From assembly GCA_003554115.1 (NCBI GenBank), contig PWFE01000109.1:1-7533 (forward strand): a stretch of DNA of 7,533 nucleotides. Reading direction: 5' to 3'. This document shows positions 1 to 5,090 of the stretch, piece after piece (within the stretch, counting starts at the first letter, position 1; every line of letters starts with the position of its first letter). The position numbers and the translations under genes are program-made. The notes under the pieces were generated by a model. That model made no database searches, had not been told where the DNA came from, and saw only the letters and a list, made by a program, of their open reading frames with translations. This stretch comes from Haloferacaceae archaeon. GTDB lineage: Archaea; Halobacteriota; Halobacteria; Halobacteriales; Haloferacaceae.

Positions 1-424
1 GAACCTGTTCGTGCATGCGTTCGGAGTGGTCGGCGATGGCCTCGTAGTCGGCATCAAGGCCAGTTACAAAGACGGACTCGGTGATGCCGGGGAGCGTCGA
101 CCCCCGCGCGCCGGCCTCGCACGCATCACCGCGTGCGCGGGTGTGGCTAATGGATTTCGTTGTGGGTGCCAGAAACACATCGGATTCGGCGAGTGCGGCG
201 GCAACCGGTGTGGGCGGTTCGGCCCCATGCTGATCGCCCGGCGGGTAGCGAATAATTGTCGGGTCGTCAGTGATCTCGCTGGCGGCCTCATAGAGTGCCT
301 CTCCAATCGCTTCACGCTTGTCATCGGTGACGATCAGACAGGTCTCACCGTCGGCGAGATTCAAACACTGGCCGAGTGCGGTATCGGCGGCCACCCGAAG
401 CTCGCTGGCTGTCACGTCGGTCAT
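1..424 (-). CDS. Peptidase M29 / aminopeptidase T-like protein (COG2309), N-terminal part
   Basis: Reading the minus strand from the ATG at 424 gives 141 uninterrupted residues that run off the left edge, starting MTDVTASELRVAADTALGQC. I recognise the N-terminal domain of the COG2309 / peptidase M29 family. The family-like blocks are a 'CLIVTDD' strand (residues 29-35), a 'GAEPPTPVAAAL' segment (67-78), 'VFLAPTTKSISHT' (83-95), then an 'EAGARGSTLPGIT' stretch (103-115). Known members of about 360-400 residues are cobalt- or zinc-dependent aminopeptidases whose Glu, His and Asp metal ligands lie in the C-terminal half, which is outside this window, so catalytic competence cannot be judged. The product is probably cytoplasmic, since no signal peptide is visible. 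It is transcribed in the same direction as the phosphoesterase upstream, across a 76-base spacer. Family membership is fairly secure; the actual substrate is not known. Confidence 0.8.
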   Translation of the reverse strand, partial: MTDVTASELRVAADTALGQCLNLADGETCLIVTDDKREAIGEALYEAASEITDDPTIIRYPPGDQHGAEPPTPVAAALAESDVFLAPTTKSISHTRARGDACEAGARGSTLPGITESVFVTGLDADYEAIADHSERMHEQV

Positions 425-449
425 ACCAACTTGTTGCTAGCGCGGCAGC

Positions 450-455
450 CTAATG
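450..455 (-). promoter_or_regulatory. Weak TATA-like box of the M29 gene
   Basis: On the minus strand the spacer reads CCATTAGG about 26-31 bases ahead of the ATG at 424. This is the only AT-rich patch at the right distance for a leaderless haloarchaeal transcript. The match is poor, and read-through from the upstream phosphoesterase gene is an alternative. Confidence 0.3.
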
Positions 456-460
456 GTTAC

Positions 461-490
461 TGTCGGTTCGGACAACTGCGTTCACCGACA
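461..490. repeat. Inverted repeat TGTCGGT / ACCGACA
   Basis: Perfect 7-base arms at 461-467 and 484-490 are separated by 16 bases. The repeat begins 11 bases beyond the phosphoesterase stop codon in its direction of transcription and lies directly upstream of the candidate promoter box of the M29 gene. There is no T-run after it on the minus strand, so it is a poor intrinsic terminator. An operator or an RNA stem in the 3' end of the phosphoesterase message are both possible. Confidence 0.35.
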
Positions 491-500
491 TCCTGCTAGC

Positions 501-1004
501 TCAGCCCAACTCGACATGTGAGACAGCCTCAACGCCCGACTTTTCTGTATCCAGAATCGCCACAGAAAAGCGGTCGTCAGCACCGTCGATTGGGAGGCCA
601 CCGGGGTTGACGACGATTGTCTCGCCCGTGGCTTCGATGCTGCGGTCGTGCGTGTGGCCGTGGAACACGTAGTCGTACTCGCCGCTTTTCGCGAGTGCCT
701 CTCGGAGCAGTTTGTTCGTGCCGTGGTACATCGCAATCGACGTGTCGTCGACCGAAAATCGGCCACACTCGCCGAGATACGTCCCGAACTCATCGACGAC
801 GTTTGCCAGTGCCCACTCGCCGTCGTTGTTCCCTCTGACGGCGTAGAATTCGAACGCCTCGGAGTCGAAGGGAGTCGCCGAAAACGGCGCGACGATATCT
901 CCACAGTGGATTACTCGGTCGACGTTTTCTGATTCGAACAGCTCGACGGCTCGGTCGACGTATGCGAGGTTGTCGTGCGTATCGGCAACGATTCCGAGTT
1001 TCAT
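501..1004 (-). CDS. YfcE/MJ0936-type metallophosphoesterase (phosphodiesterase)
   Basis: This is a 167-residue cytoplasmic calcineurin-like metallophosphoesterase, the usual size for the compact YfcE/MJ0936 group, whose members hydrolyse phosphodiesters with two bound divalent metals. All metal-binding motifs are visible in order: D8-x-H10 in 'GIVADTHDN', G35-D36 in 'HCGDIV', G58-N59-N60-D61, H94-G95, and H115-G116-H117-T118-H119 followed by 'VVNPGG' (131-136). The enzyme therefore looks intact. I chose the start at 1004 because it gives 'MKLGIVADTH' and because a TATTAT box lies 23-28 bases upstream. The alternative ATG at 1028, eight residues earlier, falls inside that box. The gene is divergent from a lipoprotein gene and precedes the M29 gene on the same strand. 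The physiological substrate cannot be inferred. Confidence 0.9.
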   Translation of the reverse strand: MKLGIVADTHDNLAYVDRAVELFESENVDRVIHCGDIVAPFSATPFDSEAFEFYAVRGNNDGEWALANVVDEFGTYLGECGRFSVDDTSIAMYHGTNKLLREALAKSGEYDYVFHGHTHDRSIEATGETIVVNPGGLPIDGADDRFSVAILDTEKSGVEAVSHVELG

Positions 1005-1026
1005 GGCTGGCTGTTGGGTAACCGTC

Positions 1027-1032
1027 ATAATA
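1027..1032 (-). promoter_or_regulatory. TATA box of the phosphoesterase gene
   Basis: The minus strand reads ACTATTATGACGG, which puts TATTAT 23-28 bases before the ATG at 1004. This is the spacing expected for a leaderless archaeal transcript starting at or next to the initiation codon, and it supports 1004 as the true start. Confidence 0.6.
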
Positions 1033-1090
1033 GTGGTTTGCAACGCACACCAGCCGATACAGTGCGTCCGGCTGTCAGCGAGCACAACCC

Positions 1091-1094
1091 ATAT
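1091..1094 (+). promoter_or_regulatory. Candidate TATA box of the lipoprotein gene
   Basis: CCCATATGTC places an ATAT core 25-28 bases before the ATG at 1119, consistent with a leaderless start. The core is short and the flanks are GC-rich, so the call is tentative. Confidence 0.35.
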
Positions 1095-1118
1095 GTCAAC
1101 CACTGGGAAACATGGCGT

Positions 1119-1568
1119 ATGGTCCCAACCACCCGTCGACACCTCCTCCGGTCGGCTCCTGTCGCGTTGAGCGTTGGCATCGCTGGCTGTGCTGGTCTCG
1201 ATGTTGGGTCGGCCTCACCACCGACCGTCGAGACGCTTCGGGCAGAAAACGAGAATGCAGCAGAACACACTGTCTTCGCGTTGTTGCTGACAGATGGCGA
1301 GCCGGTGTTCGCCGATGCTGTTGAGCTTGCCGCTTATAATCCAGAGACGAACAACCCTCGGAGGGCCACATTTGAAGGAGTGCCAACTGACGAGCCCGTC
1401 GACACACTGTATGCGTGGCGTGACGACCAACGCAGAGATGACTGGCAAAAAGCAGACCTTACCCAGACCGGCAACGAGTGCGAGGACGTCTCTATTCGAA
1501 TTCGTAACGAAGAGTCAGTGCCCGACGAGCCGTTGACGCTCAGACACTCACTTATTGGCTGTGAGTGA
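1119..1568 (+). CDS. Small Tat-exported lipoprotein of unknown function
   Basis: The product is 149 residues and I do not recognise its family. The N-terminus MVPTTRRHLLRSAPVALSVG is a twin-arginine signal (R6-R7) with a short hydrophobic stretch ending in the lipobox 'IAGC'. This predicts Tat export and lipid attachment at Cys24, the standard route for haloarchaeal surface lipoproteins. The mature part is about 125 residues, acidic, without further membrane segments. Cys121 and Cys148 are the only cysteines after the lipobox and could form a disulfide outside the cell. A tryptophan- and arginine-rich patch ('YAWRDDQRRDDW', 98-109) precedes them. I chose the start at 1119 because it puts the RR motif at the very N-terminus; the frame stays open upstream to 975, but that part overlaps the divergent promoter. 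The gene is divergent from the phosphoesterase and convergent with pgk, with only 17 bases between the stop codons. Confidence 0.75.
   Translation: MVPTTRRHLLRSAPVALSVGIAGCAGLDVGSASPPTVETLRAENENAAEHTVFALLLTDGEPVFADAVELAAYNPETNNPRRATFEGVPTDEPVDTLYAWRDDQRRDDWQKADLTQTGNECEDVSIRIRNEESVPDEPLTLRHSLIGCE
1545..1567. terminator. Hairpin at the convergent lipoprotein/pgk ends
   Basis: CACTCAC (1545-1551) and GTGAGTG (1561-1567) are perfect 7-base inverted arms around a 9-base loop. The right arm includes part of the lipoprotein stop codon (TGA, 1566-1568). On the other strand the hairpin starts 18 bases past the pgk stop. A dyad between converging genes could serve both, but neither side has a T-run, so termination is inferred from position only. 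Confidence 0.35.
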
Positions 1569-1585
1569 TCAGACGGCGATGTTGC

Positions 1586-2806
1586 TTACTCGGCCGCGTC
1601 GATGAGCAACTCGACGCCCGGCAGATCGTCACCGGTGAGCGCACGGATGTACGCGCCGCCGGCAATCGAGACGTGACCGAAGTCCTCCTCGCTCATGCCG
1701 TACATCTCAATCGACCGTGAGGTGTCACCGCCGCCGACAACCGAGAAACAGTCAGTCTCGGCAATGGCTTTGACTGCACCAACGGTTCCAGCCGAGAACT
1801 TCTCGTCTTCGAACACGCCGAGTGCGCCTTTCATAAACACCGCATCCGAATCGCGGATCACCGGCTCATATTTGTCGACGGTGTCCTCGGAAATGTCCAT
1901 GTAGTCGTACTCGCCAGCGTTGAGTTCCTCGTTAGTGTGTTCGGCGCGCTCGCCGTTGTCATCCTCATAGGCCAGTCCTTCGGCGAGCATGATCTGGTCG
2001 CCGCGTTCTTCGAGCAGTTCGTGGATGACATCCTTGTTTTTCTCCCACTGCGAATCATAGAGATCGAGGCCTTCGTGGCGGTCGTAGCCCACGTCGTAGC
2101 CGGCGGCGCGCTGGAACAGTTGGCCTGCGATGCCGCCCATACAGTAGGTGTCGATTTTGTCGCCGATAGCGTTCATCACACCGATGACGTCGGTGGCTTT
2201 CGTCCCGCCGATCACCATCGTCACCTGTCCGTCGAACTCCTTGGTGGCGATGGCGGTGTTGGCTTCGTACTCCGATTGCATTACACGGCCTGCAAAGGCT
2301 GGCAGGACGAGTGGGAAACCGACGAGCGAGGCGTGTTTTCGGTGGGCTGCCGAGTACGCATCGTTAATGTAGGCGTCGACGTGCTCGGCAAGCGTCTGGA
2401 CGAACTCGGTTTCGGCCTTGGTTTCAGGGTCGGCCTCGGGGAGTTCGTCATCACTCATTCGGGTGTTCTCCAAAAGGAGTACGTCGCCCGCTTCGAGCGC
2501 GTCGATGGCTGCAAGGGCTTTCTCGCCATAGATGTCGTCGACAAAGCCGACATCGCGGTCGATATGGCCGGCCATAATCTCGGCGTGCTGGTCCAGTGAG
2601 ACGAAATCGTCGCCGCCGGGTCGACCCTGGTGGGCCATCAGGACAACGCGGTGGCCTGCTTCGGCCAGTTCTTTGACTGTTTTGGCGTGCCGTTCGAATC
2701 GGCGGTTGTCTTGGACCGTTCCATCGTCGACCGGGGAGTTGAGATCCAGACGGACGAGCACGCGCTGTTCGGCTTCGAGGTCGTCAATCGTATTGAATGA
2801 ACTCAT
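1586..2806 (-). CDS. pgk: Phosphoglycerate kinase
   Basis: The 406-residue product catalyses the reversible transfer of phosphate between 1,3-bisphosphoglycerate and ADP in lower glycolysis and gluconeogenesis. Its length is normal for the family. Signature blocks appear in order: 'RLDLNSPVDDG' (19-29, the RxDxNxP motif), Arg36, 'HQGRPGG' (59-65), 'LLENTRM' (111-117), 'NDAYSAAHRKHAS' (148-160), 'GGTKATD' (200-206) and the nucleotide-binding glycine loop 'VVGGGDTSRSI' (356-366), then 'AGGAYIRAL' (382-390). The lysine that often follows the GG-x-K-x-x-D block in bacterial enzymes is a valine here; I believe archaeal enzymes often differ at this point. No domain is missing. The gene lies 71 bases downstream of the GAPDH gene on the same strand, coupling two consecutive pathway steps, but it also has its own promoter-like box. 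Confidence 0.97.
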   Translation of the reverse strand: MSSFNTIDDLEAEQRVLVRLDLNSPVDDGTVQDNRRFERHAKTVKELAEAGHRVVLMAHQGRPGGDDFVSLDQHAEIMAGHIDRDVGFVDDIYGEKALAAIDALEAGDVLLLENTRMSDDELPEADPETKAETEFVQTLAEHVDAYINDAYSAAHRKHASLVGFPLVLPAFAGRVMQSEYEANTAIATKEFDGQVTMVIGGTKATDVIGVMNAIGDKIDTYCMGGIAGQLFQRAAGYDVGYDRHEGLDLYDSQWEKNKDVIHELLEERGDQIMLAEGLAYEDDNGERAEHTNEELNAGEYDYMDISEDTVDKYEPVIRDSDAVFMKGALGVFEDEKFSAGTVGAVKAIAETDCFSVVGGGDTSRSIEMYGMSEEDFGHVSIAGGAYIRALTGDDLPGVELLIDAAE

Positions 2807-2831
2807 GGATGTACGTGTGCGGTGGTGATCG

Positions 2832-2835
2832 AAAA
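2832..2835 (-). promoter_or_regulatory. TTTT box upstream of pgk
   Basis: The minus strand reads ATCACTTTTCGATC, with TTTT exactly 26-29 bases before the pgk ATG at 2806. The same offset occurs upstream of hsp20 and serS. This suggests pgk can start its own leaderless transcript and does not depend only on gap read-through. The T-run could also end gap transcripts. Confidence 0.5.
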
Positions 2836-2847
2836 GTGATTGGATAC

Positions 2848-2862
2848 GTCGCTCGGGGCGAC
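2848..2862 (-). terminator. Short GC hairpin between gap and pgk
   Basis: GTCGC and GCGAC arms (5 bases each) with a 5-base loop lie 15 bases past the gap stop codon on the minus strand. They are followed 12 bases later by the CTTTT that also serves as the pgk box. It may weaken gap-to-pgk read-through. The stem is short enough to occur by chance. Confidence 0.25.
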
Positions 2863-2877
2863 TGGCTGGTTGACTGT

Positions 2878-3933
2878 TCAGTCTTCGTCGACGATGTAGG
2901 CCGCAACGTCGAGCATGCGGTTCGAAAAGCCGTACTCGTTGTCGTACCAGGTCAGGATTTTCGCCAGTCCGTCCTCGCCGACGACGTTCGTCGAGTTGAG
3001 GTCAGTGTAGGTCGAAAACGGCAGGCCAATAATGTCCGAGGAGACGACTTCGTCATCGGTGTATCCCAGCACACCGGCGAGTGGGCCGCTGTCGGCAGCC
3101 GCGCGGAAGGCGTCGTTGATCTCGTCGGCCGATGGGTTGGACTCGAGGTCGACGACGAGTTCAGTCAGCGAGCCGTTCGGAATCGGGACACGGATCGCCA
3201 TGCCGTCGATTTTGCCTTCGAGCTGTGGGAGGATTTCGGTGGTTGCCTGGGCGGCACCAGTCGAGGTGGGCAGAATGTTTTCGGCGGCTGCACGACCACG
3301 GCGCTGTTTGGCTTTCGGTGCGTCGATAAGTGTCTGGCTGCCGGTGTAGGCGTGGACGGTTGTCAGTGTTGCCGAGTTGATGCCGAATTCCTCATCGAGA
3401 ACCTTGGCGACCGGCGTCACGGAGTTGGTTGTACAGGAGGCGTTCGAGACGATGTCGTCGCCGTCGTACTCGTCTTCATGGTTGACACCGTAAACCAGCG
3501 TTGTGACGGGTTTGTCGCCTTTCGGTGGGGCCGAGATGATTACTTTGTCAGCACCGGCTTCGAGGTGCTGGGCGGCGTCGTCTTTCGTGCGGAAAATCCC
3601 CGTACATTCGAGGGCAACATCAACATCGAGTTCGCCCCACGGCAGTTCGGTCGGGCTCTGAATGTTGAACAGCGGAACCGAGGTGCCGCCGATGGTGAGT
3701 TCGTCGTCTTCGAGTTCGAGGCCGTCGAGTCGACCCATGACGGTGTCGTATTTGCCGAGATACCGCATGTCCTCGAAGTCCATGACGTCGTTGATGCCGG
3801 CGAGTTCGATCCGTGGGTTGTCGAAGATCGCACGGAGCGTATTACGGCCAATTCGACCGAATCCGTTGAGTCCGACACGGATTACGTCGTCTTCGTCTAC
3901 TTCCTCGCCTGCATCCAGATAGGATTTACTCAT
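2878..3933 (-). CDS. gap: Glyceraldehyde-3-phosphate dehydrogenase, class I (bacterial type)
   Basis: The 351-residue enzyme oxidatively phosphorylates glyceraldehyde-3-phosphate to 1,3-bisphosphoglycerate. The Rossmann motif 'GLNGFGRIGR' is at residues 21-30, the catalytic cysteine is Cys167 in 'SNASCTTN', and its partner is His194 in 'TTVHAYT'; the 27-residue spacing matches the Bacillus enzyme (149/176). 'WYDNEYG' lies near the C-terminus. This is the bacterial/eukaryotic class, not the class II enzyme of most archaea. Known haloarchaea carry this class next to pgk, and in Haloferax volcanii the pgk-adjacent form is the glycolytic GapI; that role is inferred here. Asp49 corresponds to the NAD-favouring Asp32, suggesting NAD use. 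An acidic extension of about 16 residues precedes the core. The ATG at 3933 is supported by a TATA box 26-31 bases upstream. Confidence 0.97.
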   Translation of the reverse strand: MSKSYLDAGEEVDEDDVIRVGLNGFGRIGRNTLRAIFDNPRIELAGINDVMDFEDMRYLGKYDTVMGRLDGLELEDDELTIGGTSVPLFNIQSPTELPWGELDVDVALECTGIFRTKDDAAQHLEAGADKVIISAPPKGDKPVTTLVYGVNHEDEYDGDDIVSNASCTTNSVTPVAKVLDEEFGINSATLTTVHAYTGSQTLIDAPKAKQRRGRAAAENILPTSTGAAQATTEILPQLEGKIDGMAIRVPIPNGSLTELVVDLESNPSADEINDAFRAAADSGPLAGVLGYTDDEVVSSDIIGLPFSTYTDLNSTNVVGEDGLAKILTWYDNEYGFSNRMLDVAAYIVDED

Positions 3934-3958
3934 AGCTGAAAGAGTGAACTACAGCCAC

Positions 3959-3964
3959 TTAAAA
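3959..3964 (-). promoter_or_regulatory. TATA box of gap
   Basis: The minus strand reads CTGTTTTAAGTGG, giving TTTTAA 26-31 bases before the gap ATG at 3933. This is the best TATA element in the window and fits the haloarchaeal T/A-rich box. It predicts a transcript with little or no leader. Confidence 0.65.
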
Positions 3965-3976
3965 CAGTCTGAATTC

Positions 3977-4038
3977 ACCCAGCAGTGAAAATCTGGTATA
4001 CAGGGCGAAAACCGAACAGAGAGGCGTTTCTGCTGGGT
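3977..4038. repeat. 9-base inverted repeat in the gap/hsp20 divergent spacer
   Basis: ACCCAGCAG (3977-3985) and CTGCTGGGT (4030-4038) are perfect inverted copies 44 bases apart. They lie between the gap box (3959-3964) and the hsp20 box (4073-4076) in the 168-base divergent spacer, which holds no gene. The left arm is 12 bases upstream of the gap box. Paired half-sites for a regulator are possible, as is chance. Confidence 0.5.
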
Positions 4039-4072
4039 TGCAGGTCGACGAGAGTGGCGCTGGACAGAAACC

Positions 4073-4076
4073 TTTT
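4073..4076 (+). promoter_or_regulatory. TTTT box of hsp20 with upstream purine-rich element
   Basis: GACAGAAACCTTTTGAGCC places TTTT 26-29 bases before the hsp20 ATG at 4102, with the purine-rich stretch GACAGAAA immediately upstream where a BRE (TFB recognition element) would sit. The offset is the same as at pgk and serS and predicts a leaderless message. No separate heat-shock operator could be identified. Confidence 0.55.
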
Positions 4077-4101
4077 GAGCCATCCTCACATAGCGGGGTG
4101 T

Positions 4102-4470
4102 ATGAGACGAGACGACCGCGAGGACCCCTTCGGCGATATCTTCAACGAGATCGAACGCATGATGCAGGGTATGACTGGCGGGATGGACGACGCTGGCTTT
4201 AGCTCCGAGACGCATATCGACGTGTATGAAGAAGATGACATCGTCCGACTTGTTGCTGATCTGCCGGCCATCAGCAAAGACCAACTCAGCCTCCAGTGTG
4301 ACGGCAAAACACTCACTATCAGCGCGGCCAGCGACCGCCGCGAGTACGACGAGCGCGTCCGACTGCCGGTGAGCGTCGACGAACATTCGGCCGAAGCAAC
4401 GTTCAACAACGGTGTGTTGAACGTCACCTTCGACCGCGCCGACGATACCGCGGCCATCGACGTCGAGTAA
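4102..4470 (+). CDS. hsp20: Small heat-shock protein, Hsp20/alpha-crystallin family
   Basis: A 122-residue ATP-independent holdase chaperone, short for the family. A Met- and acid-rich N-terminal arm (about 1-34, with 'FGDIFNEIERMMQGM') leads into the alpha-crystallin domain. The domain opens with 'THIDVYEEDDIVRLVADLP' (37-55), continues through 'LQCDGKTLTISA' (64-75) and 'ERVRLPVSV' (84-92), and closes with the family hallmark 'ATFNNGVLNVTF' (99-110), the A-x-x-x-n-GVL motif. The last residues 'AAIDVE' contain an I-x-V (119-121), probably the C-terminal I-x-I/V anchor for oligomer assembly, very close to the end. The start at 4102 is preferred because its promoter box lies 26-29 bases upstream. 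The open frame back to 3985 has no supporting family homology. It is divergent from gap and followed by a T-rich terminator. Confidence 0.93.
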   Translation: MRRDDREDPFGDIFNEIERMMQGMTGGMDDAGFSSETHIDVYEEDDIVRLVADLPAISKDQLSLQCDGKTLTISAASDRREYDERVRLPVSVDEHSAEATFNNGVLNVTFDRADDTAAIDVE

Positions 4471-4479
4471 CGGATCAGC

Positions 4480-4505
4480 GTCGGTTGTACCGATCATCCT
4501 TTTTT
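4480..4505 (+). terminator. Intrinsic-type terminator of hsp20
   Basis: The arms TCGGT (4481-4485) and ACCGA (4489-4493) form a small stem with a 3-base loop, extendable by a G-T pair. Six Ts follow at 4500-4505. It lies 10 bases after the hsp20 stop. Archaeal polymerase responds mainly to the T-run, so this is a good terminator candidate. Confidence 0.6.
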
Positions 4506-4527
4506 GAGTCGTCTTCCGTAGTCGGTC

Positions 4528-4541
4528 GGTAATTGATTACC
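4528..4541. promoter_or_regulatory. Perfect dyad GGTAAT-TG-ATTACC upstream of the DUF2243 gene
   Basis: Six-base inverted arms flank a 2-base centre, 46-59 bases ahead of the ATG at 4587. The AT-rich core TAATTGATTA (4530-4539) is also the only TATA-like patch in this spacer, so a repressor bound to the dyad would block promoter access. This is inferred from position and symmetry; no specific regulator is recognised. A promoter here would give a leader of about 25 bases, unlike most other genes in the window. Confidence 0.45.
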
Positions 4542-4586
4542 ACCTTGCCAGTGCGTGTTTGTCTGCCGTCGTCGACTAACTCACAG

Positions 4587-5060
4587 ATGTCCTCCTCGAC
4601 ACCCAACAGCCGCACAGCACTGGTTGGTGGTGGCGTGTTCGGTATCGGCCTCGCAGCTCTACTCGACGTGTTGGTGTTTCATCTAGTCTTTCAGACCCAC
4701 CACCTGCTTTCGAATTGGATCGATCCACACACCCACGCCGGTCTCCAGCAGAACATCTACTACGATGGGATATTCGCCCTCGTCATGCTTGGCGTGCTGC
4801 TCGTCGGCGCGGGACTGATTTGGTCGACGGTCAACGGCCGACCCCAGCCGCTGTCGACGCTCACAGTCGGAGGCAGTGTTTTCGTCGGTATGGGATTTTT
4901 CAACACCGTCGACGGTGTCGTTAGTCACTACCTACTCGATATCCACGATGTCGTCCACGGAACGACGCTCTGGAATCCACCATGGATTCTGGTTAGTGTC
5001 GTGTTGTTCTTGCTTGGTGCCGCACTGCTCCATCGTGGTCGACGGCAGAACAGTGACTGA
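4587..5060 (+). CDS. DUF2243 family four-helix membrane protein
   Basis: The 157-residue integral membrane protein matches the DUF2243 (COG4329) pattern; no function is established for the family. Four hydrophobic segments are visible at about residues 10-33, 60-80, 92-115 and 132-149. Polar residues that I recall as family-typical lie in or beside the helices: Asp27, His32 and His38-His39 in the block around 'VFHLVFQTHHLLS', Asp60-Gly61, 'FFNTVDG' (104-110), His114 and 'DIHD' (118-121). Clustered His and Asp in a membrane protein suggest metal or proton handling, which is inference only. I chose the ATG at 4587, giving a short polar N-terminus of about 10 residues before the first helix. A TTG at 4533 is in frame but falls inside the dyad. 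It is convergent with serS, 25 bases away, and does not obviously belong to an operon. Confidence 0.8.
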   Translation: MSSSTPNSRTALVGGGVFGIGLAALLDVLVFHLVFQTHHLLSNWIDPHTHAGLQQNIYYDGIFALVMLGVLLVGAGLIWSTVNGRPQPLSTLTVGGSVFVGMGFFNTVDGVVSHYLLDIHDVVHGTTLWNPPWILVSVVLFLLGAALLHRGRRQNSD

Positions 5061-5070
5061 AATTGGTGTG

Positions 5071-5090
5071 AAAAGTAGGTACCGCCTACT
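5071..5090 (-). terminator. Intrinsic-type terminator overlapping the serS stop codon
   Basis: AGTAGG (5074-5079) and CCTACT (5085-5090) are perfect 6-base arms with a 5-base loop. On the minus strand the upstream arm contains the serS stop codon TAG (5086-5088), and the hairpin is followed at once by TTTT (5074-5071). On the plus strand no T-run follows, so it serves serS rather than the convergent DUF2243 gene. Confidence 0.6.

Larger units (their letters stand above)
435..500. repeat. Two direct copies of TGCTAGC in one short spacer
   Basis: TGCTAGC occurs at 435-441 and 494-500, flanking the 7-base inverted repeat in the spacer between the M29 and phosphoesterase genes. The core GCTAGC is itself a palindrome. 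Only one other CTAG exists in the window (4683-4686), so having two of three copies here is notable. Confidence 0.5.

Noticed and set aside
11..499. 162-codon plus-strand open frame at the left edge
   Set aside because: The opposite strand encodes a recognisable M29-family N-terminus with family-like blocks, so the plus frame is its shadow.
975..1118. Longer lipoprotein starting at the GTG at 975
   Set aside because: It would bury the twin-arginine signal 48 residues inside the protein and overlap the phosphoesterase start. Export signals must be N-terminal.
1937..2599. 220-codon open frame antisense to pgk
   Set aside because: It is a shadow of the pgk coding frame, with no domain and no upstream promoter box of its own.
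2797..3939. 380-codon open frame on the plus strand, antisense to gap
   Set aside because: It mirrors the GAPDH gene almost end to end. The protein reads as low-complexity V/G/D/R text with no motif, and long antisense frames are common in GC-rich genes with biased codon use.
3927..3948. TrmB-like site (TACT...GAGT) at the gap start codon
   Set aside because: TACT and GAGT occur, but 11 bases apart rather than the 7-8 I recall for the published haloarchaeal motif, and the final A is missing.
3993..4003. CTG-GTATA-CAG dyad in the gap/hsp20 spacer
   Set aside because: Only three-base arms around a partly symmetric centre; this is expected by chance in a spacer of this length.
3985..4101. N-terminal extension of Hsp20 from an upstream in-frame ATG at 3985
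   Set aside because: The segment covers the promoter box and inverted-repeat region and reads as non-family sequence, while the ATG at 4102 has correctly spaced promoter signals and gives a normal small Hsp20.
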